From Xylona heveae TC161 (Eukaryota; Ascomycota; Xylonomycetes; Xylonales; Xylonaceae): a stretch of DNA of 64,000 nucleotides. Under the pieces are notes generated by a model that was not told where the DNA came from, made no database searches, and saw only the letters and a program-made list of their open reading frames with translations. Positions 45,113-58,000 of this stretch are shown here, piece by piece (the stretch's first letter is position 1; each line of letters begins with the position of its first letter). Location of the stretch: assembly GCF_001619985.1 (NCBI RefSeq), contig NW_017264196.1, positions 496,001-560,000 on the forward strand, written 5' to 3'. Both the position numbers and the translations under genes were made by a program.

Positions 45113-46121
45113 TTCCTTGCCGGAGCGCTATCTTGTACTAATATGAGCTTCTGTGTCTGTTATCGCGAGAGGAGGTGATGCAAAATCTTTGGTGGGGCAC
45201 GAAACTTTACAGTGGTGCGCTCGGTGATACGAGTGCACCGGATAAAGTTGGGCCTAACTACCGACCCTACTTTTTCAGGGACCAAAAAGGCAGAAAGTTA
45301 GAGAGCAAGGAACTCAACTTCAAACGACGTTTCTGTTCTCCAAGAAAGACGGTCCTATCAGTAGGTTGAAAATTTTCAATACACATAAAAATCAACACAG
45401 CATTTATTTGTATTCAGGTCATGCTAAGGTAAAACTGAGTAAGAAATCATGTTCTGGAAGCGCTTGCTACTGACCGCTTAGTAACTCCACCGGCACGTGC
45501 AGATAAGGCCTGCTGGCCTGATAAACTCAAAGAGTGCCATAAGGCTGTAATAGTCTTGCACGAAATATGTTAATACATGCCTAGGTAGGTTGCCTCAAAA
45601 AGGAAAGATCTTAATGAAATACCTTATGAAATGCACTTAAGGAGCCCATCTTACGGCTGGTCCGAACAAGAAATCATACTGCGAATACATGGGTAGAATC
45701 TTTGACGGTACCTTGGGGCAAAGAATGGCAATGTTAAATATAAAAGCAAGACTAAAATAATGCAAAAAAATTCTCAAGTCTAAGAGTGACTCCCAGAAAT
45801 AGGGAAACCTTATCAAAAACAATAGAAATAGCACAATAAAATTGATTTGATGATTTAGAAATTGGATATTTTTAAACTCTACTGTCAACCTGTACTATGT
45901 ACAAAACTAGGTAGGTATTTCCTTAACTAACGCTGATGGCCACTGAAGTTATAGGCTCCTCACTAAACATTACCTGGGAACCATCCAATTAGCTCAAAGG
46001 GTTACTCGTATAATTTGCTCACCGCCTTTGGCAGAAAAAGCTCGGTACGGAACAGTTTATTTCCATTTACTGGTTTGCCATCCCAGGTCTGCGTGATCCG
46101 CAACAGGGAATTCAGTATCGT
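45113..46121. promoter_or_regulatory. AT-rich divergent region, deoxyhypusine hydroxylase / URB1
   Basis: About 1 kb between outward-facing starts of two translation-related genes. The centre (about 45380-45980) is AT-rich. CTAGGTAGGT occurs at about 45581 and 45907. No gene or transposon remnant is supported. Confidence 0.5.
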
Positions 46122-49100
46122 ATGACAGAAATGGTCAAGAGACAAATATTTCCGGATGGAGCGGATGGTAGATTTGCACCGGCAAAGCGACCAAGAACGA
46201 GCAATGCCAGCCTAACCAACGCCGAGGACATCACTTCGGCTTTGCAGCTTAAGCATCTGCTCACTTTTCAACAAGGGGCTGACGCCCAGCTCAGAAGAAG
46301 TATGCAGCGCCATATACTTGGATTCTTGATCAGCGCAACTGACACATCAGATCTTTAGGTATTCAGTGCTTCAAGACCTTCCTTGAATCCATCGCGCGTG
46401 GCGCCGACGACTCCTCTCGGCGTAATAGACTTTTCATATTGAAGGAGTATCTCGATTCGCAAAAAGGCCGAGACGATGGAGACAGTGATAGCCATTTTCT
46501 GACAGACCTCATTCAGATATGGAACTATGCTGGTCAGGTCAATGCCGACGCATTGCTCTCTGCAGTTCCGGCAGTATTAGCCCTTCTACTTAAAACGATT
46601 TCCTCGCTACTTGATTTCCGAGACTATGGCATTTTACTCGGGAAGACGATACTACAGCAGTCTCAATTGAAATTGGTATCAAGACAATTGACCGCCCCGA
46701 AGTCAAAAGAGTTTATCATCTCGCCATGCATACGATTGCTCTTGGAGGTTGTGTCATTCGACGGAGGGTCACTGGCAAAGCAACTTTATGGGCGCAAAGA
46801 TTTTACCCTGGAAAACAAGGCTCTAGCAAGAAATCTAGGCCTGCGCAGAGCAGCATCTGCCGATGCCTCAGAGGAAAGACGCAAACCGTCTGTCCGTTCT
46901 AATGCCATCCGTTACCTTCTAGCAAATCTCAAGTATCAACAGCACGCGGCAAAAATCGACATCCTGGGGCAAGTCAATTTATTCAAAGTCTTGTTTGATG
47001 ACATTCGAGGGGACCCGCCTGAGATTATTATTGACATCCTCAACGTTTTCAAAGCCCATGTACTCACCGACAAAGAAATCCCCAAGACTAGCAAGGGCAA
47101 GGTCTTTACAGAGCGAACGCTAGGCCGTATAGCGACATTGTATGGTTACGAGGACGACCAAAAGGATTCAGAAATTAAGCGACAAAAGACAATTGATGTC
47201 TATGCCCACGAGTTCCTGCTCCTCGTATGTTCGAACTCCGAGCATGGAGTTCTACATACACCGGCGGGTTGGTACCCACCGGGGGCCTTGAGACATAGCG
47301 GACAACAAGAAGTTGACAGCAATGCCCCCAAAGCCGTAGACCTTGGCATTGAATCTCTTGAGTGGTTTAGCAAATACCGGGACAAGGTGCCTGTGCGAAA
47401 TTCTGCCCTTGCAGCATTCGCACAAACCCTCCGACCTTACGCAAGCGCACTCCAGAGTGATTTACTGTTGACACTGTTTCGCGCGGCCCCAGAGCTAGTT
47501 GCAGATTACTTTTACAAAAAGAACGGTTTTAGTTTTGACCCGAAACTGACAGCGACATGGATTGGGTATTCTGCGTTCCTGTTTTCGACCGTCCAACTCC
47601 CTCTATCGTCAGAGAAAATGCTTGGGAAAGACACTCGTCACACGATACCACCGCCAACTCCAATCGTGATTGAGAATATTCTGCCGCAGCCTCTTGACCA
47701 AAAGACATTGACGAGATGCTTGAACCAATCATCTCCTCTCATCACTTTCTTTGCAATTCGTCTCCTAACGATAGCCTTTGAAAAACTCGAATCAACCTTG
47801 TCGCTATTCAAAAGTCAAACCGAGAGCGGGCACAATATCTGGACAGAAGCTTCTAGACAGCTTGTGACAGAGTTTTGCCGCAGGTGTCCAAAGATGAAAG
47901 ATGTAATCAGGGTATTCCGCAGCACTTCGGGAGAGGATATGCTACAAAGAGAGTCGGTCTCTAGATTACTTGCAATGTATTATCGGGTTATTCCCCAAGT
48001 TGCCCTTGAGGAGAAATTTGATATCTCAGTAGCGCTCACGGACGCCCTGAGCCGCCTTGAAACCAGCAACGATATTGGAAGCGAAGACGGCATAGGACTA
48101 TTGGAACTGGAACATTTGTTGCAGATTGCGCAGCGCTCGCTGGACATTAAATGGTTCCACAAGCCTGGTAGGATATCCTCTAAAACCGGTTTGGTGGCGC
48201 AGGGGCTAATATGTAACAGACTCTTTAAAATATTCTCCTTTCACCAGCCTTCTCAAGTTGCTCGTTGATGCACCAGAGGAAAAGCCGCTGAATGACTTAA
48301 AGGCAGTATTTTCTTCCGTCGTAGCTGAGAACGAAATCCTACAACGGCAAACGATAGTACCATCCATTGAAGTTCTTATTGCAAGTCTCCGCGAGGCACG
48401 AGAAGGGGTTATATCAGAGGATTTCATGAAATTCATTGATAATTGCGTCCTCCGTCTGGTCAGGAGACCGACTACATATCTCGATCAGGTGGAAGACTTG
48501 GCTGCCCAAACGGAAGTGTCGAGCCCACGAGCCTCCAATGAGCCTTTGAGTCTATTCCTGGTCACCATTCGAGAGCAGTGGTCTTTCTTTGCAAAGTCGA
48601 ATTCGGCCGAGAAGGAGGCTGTCACGAATTGGCTGGCCAATTATTTGACGAAATCGAGAGAAATTGGCGAGAGCGGCGCACTCCTATCGGCTATCAAAGC
48701 TTCTCTGCTGAATGACCTCGAAGAAGATAACCTACGGTCCATTATGAAACATGCAGTGACAGATGGGGGAGCAACAAATTTGATGGTAAATAGAATGGAC
48801 CGTCATGCCGAAAGCTCTAGTTCGATTCAGGAGAGTGCACCCAAAGAGGAAAGCAGTGTCAAGGATTACGTGGCATCGTTGCTTCAAGGTCCACCTGCAG
48901 AGAATCAAGATCATCCGGAGTTGAATCACTGGATCCAGAAAGACGTCCAGGATGTCATGGAAGACGGTGACGCTTCTAGACTGATCATGTGTTTGTGCTC
49001 CGGCCACCTGCACGTGCGAAAGCAGGCTCTTATCAGTCTGAGAAAGCTCATGGTCAAGCTTGAGGTAAGGAGGCTCGAGATAGTCATGTCCCAAAATGAA

Positions 49101-49825
49101 AAATCCACTAAAGGCTTCGCAGGCTTCAAATTACTCTGAAGGTCAGCAATGCTACCTCCTCATCGGTGAGGTCTGTGAAACGGCCAGTCCTATTATCGAC
49201 AATGCACCGCTCCCGTACTTCGTGGGCTCTCTGGCTGCTCGATCAGCTACCGTCATCACAGATCCTCTACATCCACTATATGCCAAGGTCAACCGATTCT
49301 TAAATAAAGGCCCGTCTTGGAATGTCCAGAGAGTGCCTTCTTACTGGATTGAAAACATTCTCTTTCATCCACCGGAGGAGGCCGACTCGCATTATCGCGA
49401 AATTGAGTGGCTCTTGGATATTCTGATTGATGGACTCCGAACCCCTCAGGTGAGAAACCTCTCAGTTACGGATTTCTTATTATAATTCTCACAAGGCTTT
49501 TTCTCCGCAGGAAATGGACACGTATCGTTTGCGCAACGTTTTTGAACGATTCTTGTCCTTATACGCATCTCCATTCCTCCCAAAGACGATCAAGGAGAAA
49601 ATAATGCATCTCATTTTTCGAGCAACATTTGTTCAAGGTAGCACAACGCTCATCACTCGAACTGGGGTAATCAACTGGGTGCAAACTCGTCTCGCAGTAG
49701 GTGATGCCAATCGTACTGTGCTTCTCAAATTGGCAGAGCGTCTCTACGATACCTGTGACAAAGCACGAGTGGATGATTGGAGCGGCGGAACCATGCAAGG
49801 GACGATAAAGGATATCTTGGCCTGA
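46122..49825 (+). CDS. URB1: Nucleolar pre-ribosomal-associated protein URB1 (Npa1)
   Basis: Large helical-repeat scaffold of early pre-60S particles. Exons 46122-46299, 46359-48167, 48220-49064, 49123-49449, 49511-49825 (1157 aa). The N-terminus carries a Lys/Arg stretch (AKRPRTSN). Npa1/Urb1 blocks follow: ALQLKHLLTFQQGADAQLRR, joining across intron 1 to SIQCFKTFLESIARG. Further ones are RSNAIRYLLANLKYQQHA and ILNVFKAHVLTDKEIPKTSK, with PAGWYPPG in the middle part. The intron at 48168-48219 restores KPDSLKYSPFTSLLKLLVDA. The C-terminal portion has CYLLIGEVCETA and FLNKGPSWNVQRVPSYWI. The fungal protein is shorter than yeast Urb1 but has both the N-terminal Npa1 and the C-terminal blocks. 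The start at 46122 was chosen over a second in-frame ATG at 46131. Confidence 0.92.
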
Positions 49826-50761
49826 TCACTTACCTGTTCGAAGCAAAAGCGATCATATCGGCATCGCCTCGTGGCCAAGGATTAGTTTCATACTCTGACG
49901 TCCGAGACCAATGTTAGAAGATGGCTGGCGCCCGACATTTTGGTCTCTAGAAATACTTCCTCGTGTTCTTGTACCATTTTCATTTTCCATTTTCAAATCA
50001 GTATACCAGATACACACCTACCTGTAGAATATGTTGTGACTGATTATCTTACCAGCTTGGCTTTTCGTGACCATGCCCTGGATAGTGGCGGCTTATTAAG
50101 CGAAGCTGTCATGCACAAAACTTGTGCTGTAGTGGGCCATCGGCACTAATGCTATCGTTTAGTGGTATCCAAGTTATGCTCGGCGCAAGCGCACTGGCAA
50201 CTGATGGAAACTGACGACGTATGAAATACCCAACTTACAGTGTCACATCTAACGCTTTCCCTACAAATAAGAATTCTTCCTTTTAACTCCTTGCCCCTCG
50301 ATCTTCATTCATCGGAAGTGATTCTCGACCAGTCTTAGAACGAGGGTTCATTACGCTGCGAGAAGCTGTCTTCCTCCGGTTTCCTATTTTGTCGCCTCCC
50401 CTCTATCCGAGGCCACACTTCCAACACGTCATTTTGTTCTACAAGCTTTCGAGTCATTGCCGCCATACTTTGATTTATAGGCGCGGTACTGCAAAACCTA
50501 TAAAACTGTACCGACCGAGACCGCACCATCTCAGCGTTTCTGGGGCGATTGCCCTGCTCCACCTCTATTCGAGTGTGGTCAGCAGAAGAAGTTGTCTGAC
50601 CAAAACTTTTCGCCGATTCAATTTTTGGGACTCAAAGTTAGAGAGGACGGGGCCTCCGGCGGCTCAAAAACCTGCGGTTTTGAGTCCGCTTCGGCACTAA
50701 TAATTTTGACTTGAGGAGACTACATTGTGGCTCGAGCAAACTTTTGACGCCCATTTAAAAG
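49826..50761. other. Intergenic: URB1 3' flank and promoter/leader of the 4E-T-like gene
   Basis: About 940 bp with no supported gene. No tRNA or repeat family was recognised. The right end probably holds a long leader; the start codon at 50762 is preceded by AAAAG. Confidence 0.55.
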
Positions 50762-53038
50762 ATGCGTTTCCAATATACATCTGAGCAGCTGCTCAGATTA
50801 CGGGACTCACCTCTGGTGTGCAAACCAGAAAATCTTCCTCCAATTGAGGAATGGATGGGGTATTCTGCGATTGAACCCGTTCCTACCGTGCTGAATTTTT
50901 GCTAAATCTTTAATTTCAGGCCACCTCCAGAGCCTACCCCGCGAAAGCCTTCGATGCATCGAGCACGCACGGACGATGCCACAGCCTTTGGAGACAGTCC
51001 TAATCGAAGACCACCCATGTTTTCCCGCGGCCAGAGTGCAGGTAAATGCGTATTACTTGTTCACTACCATCAACATCGCTAGCTGACACGCTTGTTTCTT
51101 TTTAGTTCCGGACGATATTGTTCTTGGCCCGCCTAAAACCTCCTTTGCTTCAGCGACGTCTATGCGCAATTTTGGAAAGTCGACCGATTCCCCGGAAAGG
51201 TCATTGATAGCTTCGATTGACGATGACACCCCGAGAAACGACAGATATAACTTGAGAGAGAAGTTCTTCAAGGAGCGAGAGAAGTTAGACAGAGATAACG
51301 AGAAACCACCTCGAGAGTTGCGGTCAGGCTTCTCAAATAACCGCAGAGTTGCGAGAGAGGATGGGGACAACTGGTCTGGTCTAGGACGATCGCGCGGCCT
51401 CGGTCAAGAAGATACGGAACGCTTTTCTAGGAGGAATGGTGAACGAGACCGAGAAGGGTCTACCCCTTTCAGAGAACGAGGCCCAAGACAGCATGAAGGC
51501 TATGGAAAAGATCGAGATGATGCGGACCGTGAACACCAGCCGCGTCGCACTGGATTTGGCAGGGGCAGGAATGAACCATCATGGTTTAAAGATGACAACG
51601 CTCAGGGTACGAGGGATAAAGAAGGAATCAAAGAGAGCGTGCGGGATCGCGAATGGAGAGACAGAGATCGACGTGATGACAGAGAGTGGATAAAGGGCAC
51701 ACGGGTGGATCGCGCGGATCGCGCAGAGCACAATCCCGAATGGATGGAGACCTCAACTCCGTTTGAAAAGAAGCAGACGCACACTCAGGAAGACTTGCAG
51801 AAATGGAAAGAGCGCATGAAGGCTAGTGCTGCCTCTGCGACCAGCACACCCAAGGAAGAAGTCGAACAGCAATCAATCTTACCGGAGCGTCCAGCTTCTG
51901 GATTGGTCAAAGGCGACATTGCGAAGCCGGACAGCCCGATCATCATGGACAACTCGTTTGATAAATTCCTTGGTTTATGGAATGAACCGACCAAGCGAGC
52001 AGAAAGTGCGTCTTCGGAGAGTTCCCCAGCACTTGCGAAGAAAGAGACCAAAGGAGGAAAGGCTTCTAGATTTACGTCCTTTTTTGCCCCACAAGACGAT
52101 GTACCATACCGGGCGAGCGAGCAACCGTCCTTGGCTGCCTCTCCTTCTGTTCAAAAAGACGAATCTTCCAGCGAAGACAAGCAAGCATTTCAGCGGATAT
52201 TGCAAATGCTAGGTGGATCAAGCATTAACTCGGGAACATCCACCCCACATGGACCTCCTCCGGGGCCAGCAGACGACTCATCCCAGCCGCTGTCCGCATC
52301 TGCAGTTTCTCCCACTCGGCCGCCGCCAGGCTTGCAGAGCCTCTTTTCTCATTCTCGTCAATCCAGTGGTGCCATCAACCCCAAGGGAGCCGGATCACAG
52401 CCATCGCGAGGCAGCACTCCGGCCAACAAAGACAGCGAATTCCTGCTCAAGCTTATGCAGCAGTCACGCAGCCCTCCGGCTGTTTCTGAGCAGTCACCTC
52501 CGGCCTTTAGAGGAGTAGGAGTAGGAGGACCGCCGCAGCCTCTGGATTTACAAGGAGCACAGCGTCCCATGGATGACGTGGCTAAATCCTCCAAATCCCC
52601 TGGTGGCTTTCCACTACCTCTTTTTGATCAACTTCAGGGTCATCATCGTCCTCCTCCTCCTCCATCATCAGAGCGCCGCGACATTAACGAAAACGTGGCG
52701 GATGGTGCACGCAAAAAGGGCCCTCCAGGTCCGCCACCTGGGTTCTTCGACGATCCTCTTGCAGGCTTCGCCAGACGTCCGCCAATAGACTCTCCTCAGC
52801 GTGGCCCAAGCATCCCACCTCCTCCGGGTCTCCAACGGCCACCAGGTCTTGACAACATGCCACCTCAGCCTAACTGGCAGGGCAATCCTTTGCCACCGCC
52901 GCAACAAGGTATTGCCCCGCCGCCTGGATTTGGAATCTCGGCAATGCGTGGCCCCAATCCTTTTCCCCCATCAGGAATCATGCCTCACCCTCCTCCTCCG
53001 CCGCCCAATATGCCCATGTTTGGCAATGAACGAGGCGC

Positions 53039-53070
<32 letters not shown>

Positions 53071-53536
53071 GACCCGGACCCGGCCCCGGTCCAGCCAATG
53101 CCGGTGGACCCCTCCCCCATCCAAACATGCCCCCGCCCCCTCTTGGCTTCTTTGGAATCAACGGACCCCTCCCGCCAGGATTCCCGCCCATTCCACCTTA
53201 CAGCCCTGAAGGTCTAATGGGCCTTTCCGGACCCGCAGGTCTTCCTGCCGGCAATGGTCGACGACCTCCTTTTGATATGTTTGCCGATGTTGGACCCGCC
53301 GCTGGCGTCAACGGGCGCGGTGCTCCTCCAGGTTAGTCAGATCTCCCCTTCCCTTCACTGTATCTGCATTTCCCTTTTCCTTTCTCTTCTTCTCTTCTTC
53401 TCTTCTTCTCTTCTTCTCTTTTTTCTTCTTCTTTCTATCTTTTTCCTTTTTATTCATTCATTCATTTGTTTGTTTGTTTTGTTTTGAAGCCTGACTAACA
53501 CGTTTCTCCTCTTTCTCCTCCTCGCTAGGTCTTTAA
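50762..53536 (+). CDS. 4E-T-like protein with N-terminal eIF4E-binding motif (disordered)
   Basis: Exons 50762-50859, 50920-51041, 51106-53331, 53529-53536 (817 aa). The first exon encodes MRFQYTSEQLLRLRDSPLV followed by CKPENLPPIEEWM. YTSEQLL fits the YxxxxL-hydrophobic eIF4E-binding consensus, and its RDSPLV context recalls metazoan 4E-T. The rest is disordered. It has an Arg/Asp/Glu-rich block (about residues 85-235), a conserved-looking short motif (PIIMDNSFDKFLGLW, about 305), and segments such as FQRILQMLGG and SEFLLKLMQQS. It ends in a long Pro/Gly C-terminus with PVPVPVPGPGPGPGP. The last exon supplies only the final residue and stop. By analogy it may repress translation or bring mRNAs to P-bodies; this is inference from the motif. 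No enzymatic domain is visible. Confidence 0.82.
53041..53090 (+). repeat. CCCTGT / GGACCC tandem repeats in coding sequence
   Basis: Several CCCTGT hexamers followed by GGACCC/GGCCCC units encode alternating Val-Pro then Gly-Pro within the 4E-T-like protein. The array is likely to vary in length between strains. Confidence 0.75.
53332..53528 (+). other. Pyrimidine-rich 197-nt terminal intron of the 4E-T-like gene
   Basis: Starts GTTAGT and ends CTCGCTAG, with a CTGACTAAC branch-like sequence at about 53490-53498. Its centre is a TTCTC/TTCT simple repeat (about 53390-53435). The following exon is only 8 nt (GT CTT TAA). Confidence 0.65.
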
Positions 53537-54678
53537 AAAGAATGAAAAAGAAAAGGATTAACCAAATGCTTGACCCAAAGTCTCACTTCTTCTCACTGTC
53601 TGTGGCTGTCTCAACTTTCTCACTTTCCAAGGAGGATTTCAAAAAGGAGGCCAGGTCCACCCAGGGACACACTCACATTAGTCTCAGTGATAATCACATA
53701 AGTTAGTAATTGTCCAAAAATGAGAGAAATAACATTTTGAAATTCTCACGTACCATGTAACCTTTTGTCCAAAATTGTCACTCCAAGGGCAAACGTCACA
53801 CCGTCACACGTAGAAAAAGGTGTATCATGTAGTTGTGTGTGTTTATCATGTCCCTGATAGAGTATGTGTATCCTGTATCCTGTATCCTGTATCATGTATA
53901 ATGTACTCGGTAGTATCATCAGGTATGCCGCATCTACATTTACATTTACACGTTTCAAGTTAAAAGGGACCAGGGACCATGGTATTGAATCATTTGCTAT
54001 TTGATATTTGTGATGAGTATATATATATATGTATATGTAGTAGGTATAATACTTTGGCGCCACCTTAAATAAAGGCAGGAGAGAAACATACAGAAAGGGA
54101 GAAGGAAAAAAAGACTTGGGAACCCCTCCCCCCTCTCCCTTCCCTCCACTCCCCCAAAACAAAAAAAGGGACCCAAAAAAAAAAGAAAATCCATGGGAAT
54201 CAATTTAGAATCATTCGACCTCGCACCTCCCACCTCCGACCCCGACGGTTCCAAAAAATGAGAAGACTGGAATGGGAAATGAGTTTGGTTAGGGAAGGGG
54301 GAGGGGGGGAAGTGAAATAGTAACAGAAACAAAATAAGAGAAAAGATAAGGAAAAAAAAAAACAAAAAAACGCCCGCTGAAACGCTGCATTTTGCATGTT
54401 GCAATTTGTAGAGAGTACGCTGTCGAAAAAATGTAGGACCAAAACGTTCGAGTTTCAGTTTTCGAACCGAAAAACAAAGGAACCAAAAGGTGGATAATAG
54501 GAAGAAAACAAAGGATGGATAATAGGAGGGGAAAAGGAAGAAAACAAAAGATGAAGAATGGGGATAAAAGGAAGAAAACAAAGTACAGAAAATGGGGAAA
54601 ACAGAAAACGAAACAAACCCCCTTCCCCCTTCTCCCTTCCCCTCCTCCCTCCCACACCCCCAAAAGAAGAACTCGAGA
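53537..54678. other. Intergenic between convergent genes; simple-sequence rich
   Basis: About 1.1 kb holding both 3' untranslated regions. It contains TATCCTG tandem copies (about 53868-53898), TA-rich TATATATATATGTATATG near 54018, and A/G- and C-rich homopolymer runs from 54100 to 54660. Open stretches on the minus strand here are low-complexity Phe/Leu/Ser strings. No gene is supported. Confidence 0.6.
53868..53898. repeat. Short tandem repeat of TATCCTG
   Basis: About four head-to-tail copies (GTATCCTGTATCCTGTATC) followed by a diverged copy (ATCATGTATAATG). Confidence 0.7.
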
Positions 54679-54992
54679 CTAAGCCCATATCAACCCCTCT
54701 TCAATATCGGTCAACCACCTACGCACGCCCTCACGCAATGTGCTTTCGGGCGCGGCATTACTCGAGAGAAGACCGACGTCGATGCTAGCCCTGCGAGAGC
54801 GAGAGGCACGTAACTCTCCAGCAGCCTTGACGCCGCTCAGGGCGGTACTTGGGCCCGGACCTGGAGTCACAGCACAGGTGTCGCAGAGGTCCTGTTCTTC
54901 ACGAGCGCGCTCGGCCGTGACGCTGCGGACGACTTCCTCGAGGGCGCCAATGACGGTCTTTTTGCACTCGCCTCTTGGGACTTCCAAGGTGC

Positions 54993-55050
<58 letters not shown>

Positions 55051-58000
55051 CGGATTGTGATGATGATGGGGATGGGGATGAGGAGGAGGAGGAGGGGGAA
55101 GAGGAGGATGGATAGATTCGGAGAGGGTGCGGCGGTCGCGGATACCGAGCCGGGAACTTGATCTGGACGAGGCAGTAGAGTGGATATGAGACGGGGGGAC
55201 GCTCTGGGCGAGGATGCGCTCGACGGCGTCGGCCAGAGTGCCGTCCATGTCCATGATGGGTTCTTCGACAAATTCCTCTTCGACGTGGGAATCGGGGAGT
55301 CGTGAAAAGGGGGTCAGTTGGTCCGGGGTGTAGGGGTTGCCGTATTGGGATCGCAGGCCGAAAGTGCTGTTGTCCTCGGCGGCAAAGGAGGTGGAGGAGG
55401 GGTAAGACGATGCAGGGTAGCCGTGAGAAGTTGGAGGATGCTGGGTGGAAGCTGGCAGCCGCGAGGCAGCGGCGGCGGCGGCGAAGGAAGAAAGCTTGAC
55501 GTGGCGTCGTAATTTGATGCGTTTAATGGAAAAGGTCTGGCAGTCTGCAATCAGAGTGGATGTCACGTCGACCCATTTATCTATTGGTGCGGTATCGGCA
55601 GCAGTAGCGCCAGCTGCACTACCACCACTGCCAACGCCGGGTGTGTTGCCAGGGGTGGCAATGGCGGATATGGGAGTTGGTTCAGCGCTCATGGAGCGCT
55701 TGATTTCGTCTTCGAGTGAAGCGTATGGCCGGACAGCTTGCAGTGCAAAATCCTCGTGGTAGTTGTTGAGCCACCCTGCCACATTGGCTGGCGTCTCTGG
55801 CTCGGTATTTGCAAACGGGCATGTTGATGTATGCGAGCAGGTTGACGCGCCGCCGTCGAAGCTCGACCCAGACATGAAACCGCCAAGTGAAGGGGACTGG
55901 ATAGGTGAGCCAAACGATGAAGGGCCGAAAAAGTTTGACGTCGGAATCTCTACGTCTATGACGCCGTCGTTTTCATCAACAGACATTCGTAATGGGGCGT
56001 CAAAAGTTTTGGGCCGCTCAGGTATTGGCTTGCCGGGCCGCGACGTATCCGCATCTTGAGAAATGCTGTTGGGACCTGATGCTCCGGCGTCACCATTGAC
56101 AGCCGCCGATTCGTCTTGCTCGTCTTCGCCCTCAATTGCCTCTTCTTCTTCAGGACTGGAGAGCTGAGCAAACTTTTGGGAAGAGGTGTATGGGTTGGCA
56201 GATGAAGACATGGACAACTTTTGCTGAACAGAGTATGAATTAGCGCTGTCGTCGCAGGCGTTGCTCATGTCCGTCTCCACCGCGGATGAGTCCCGTCGGC
56301 TGCTCCAGAATCCACTAATCAAACTTCCCCAACCACCACGTCCTGATTCAGAGCCTGCATTGGTGGTATTTGTGCTCCCACCCCTTTTCAAAGTATGGAG
56401 CAGATTTGCAGACGCCAGACTATCTGTGCTACCGCGACGTGCTCCAGCAGCTGATACCGCTGCTGGTTTGCTGTTGCGATGCATAGCAAAATGTGGAACT
56501 GGTATAGTGGCATTTGGCGTCACTGTAGATGTTGTAGCTGCGCTGTTTCTGCTGGAAGTGCCGTTATTTGAGGGGATCGCGATATTGGCTGTATTCACCG
56601 ATGGATTCGCTGACTGAGCTCTAAAGTGATGTCTTCCCGAGCGAGAAGGCTCATCCGGAGAGCCTCCTTCTTGAACGCTATGAAGTGAAACGCTGCTCGC
56701 ACGTCCATATGTTCCGAGGCTGGAATTTGCCCGATTTATCGGCCCCCTTTTGTTAATCTTTCGTCGTAGAGACACCTCGCGCAGAGGCATGGCTGAAGGA
56801 GGCGAGCCAGAATATCCCCTGAGCGAGCCAGCATTGCTGGGCAAGTAAGCAACTCCATTGTCCTGAGCGCCAATACTGCCCGGCAAAAAAGCAGTCAAGA
56901 GGAAAATCAATCGTCGCGATGCCATTTTATCTGCGCAAACTATGACGGTGCGACATGGGATTGCCAAGTCCTCGCTTTGGGACTGTCTCTGTTGTTGCTG
57001 ATAGCGTCTTCGATACCATGCAGGTCCAATTATATTCAACCACTCTGTATGGTTGCCGAGAAATGCAGTCAATAGATTGAAAAAGAAAAAATTCTGCTCT
57101 TTCCCACCGGCCCAACGGCCAACCCAGCGAGCTTCTTCCCTCCACACACCCCAACGGCCTTGACCAGTAATGACTCTTGGCGTTTTGATGCCACGGATGA
57201 CTCTAGATATAGCAAGGTTGACACGACTCTTGACTATATCATCGGCGTAGAGCGCGTCAGGAGGGAGCTGCAAGCTCCTTTGACTGGCTCGTATCGCCTG
57301 CTTTTGTCTCGCTATCACAGCCTCATTGGCCTCGCGTGAGAATATGGATGGCGTCAGCTGCGGCGAGGCGAGATCCAGAGCCTTGAGCTGTTCAAGGATC
57401 CTCTCACGAGCAGTTGACTCGAGATATGCAAGTGTCCGAGCGACAACGTCCCAGCGCTGTAGGATGACATCGACCAGATCATCAACTTTATCATACGGTG
57501 CGACTGACAAAGCCGAGTCTGACCCAAAAGCCGAGTCTAAAAAGGTCCAGCCTGCTTGTCTCTCGGATTCAAACGACGATGGGAACGAGCCAGATCCATC
57601 GATTGGACTTGTTACCCTAACACCTCCACGTTTTGCCCAATGGTTGGGTACAGGAAGTTGGAAGAGTAGCGCGACGGCGTACATGGGTGTCTTTCTCTGC
57701 TTAACAGCTTTAGGGTTTGAGGATAGGCTGCTCATTGCTGGAAAATAGCTATCGGTAGTGCTGTAGGAGTTTTGTACAGTGGGTGTGGCGTCGTACCGAG
57801 CACTTGATTCTGGCAGGCTGACCGAAAACATTCTTGTAATAAGAAGTGTCCTTTTGCCGGAGCCCTTTGGATCTTTAGTCGTCGTCGTCGCCGCCGCCGC
57901 CGAAGTTGTTGTTTCTGTTGTTTCTGAGGTGGATGTCAGGCGCGGAGAAAGATAACCAGATGAATAAGACTGACTTAAAATTCCTCGTCTTGCCCCGCTC

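Noticed and set aside
45581-45916. CTAGGTAGGT motif seen twice here (and as ACCTACCTAG near 8605)
   Set aside because: Three scattered copies without a consistent position relative to genes; such AGGTAGG strings seem common in fungal intergenic DNA.
53985-54690. Minus-strand open stretches of up to about 190 codons
   Set aside because: Low-complexity Phe/Ser/Leu products of A/G-rich simple sequence between convergent genes.
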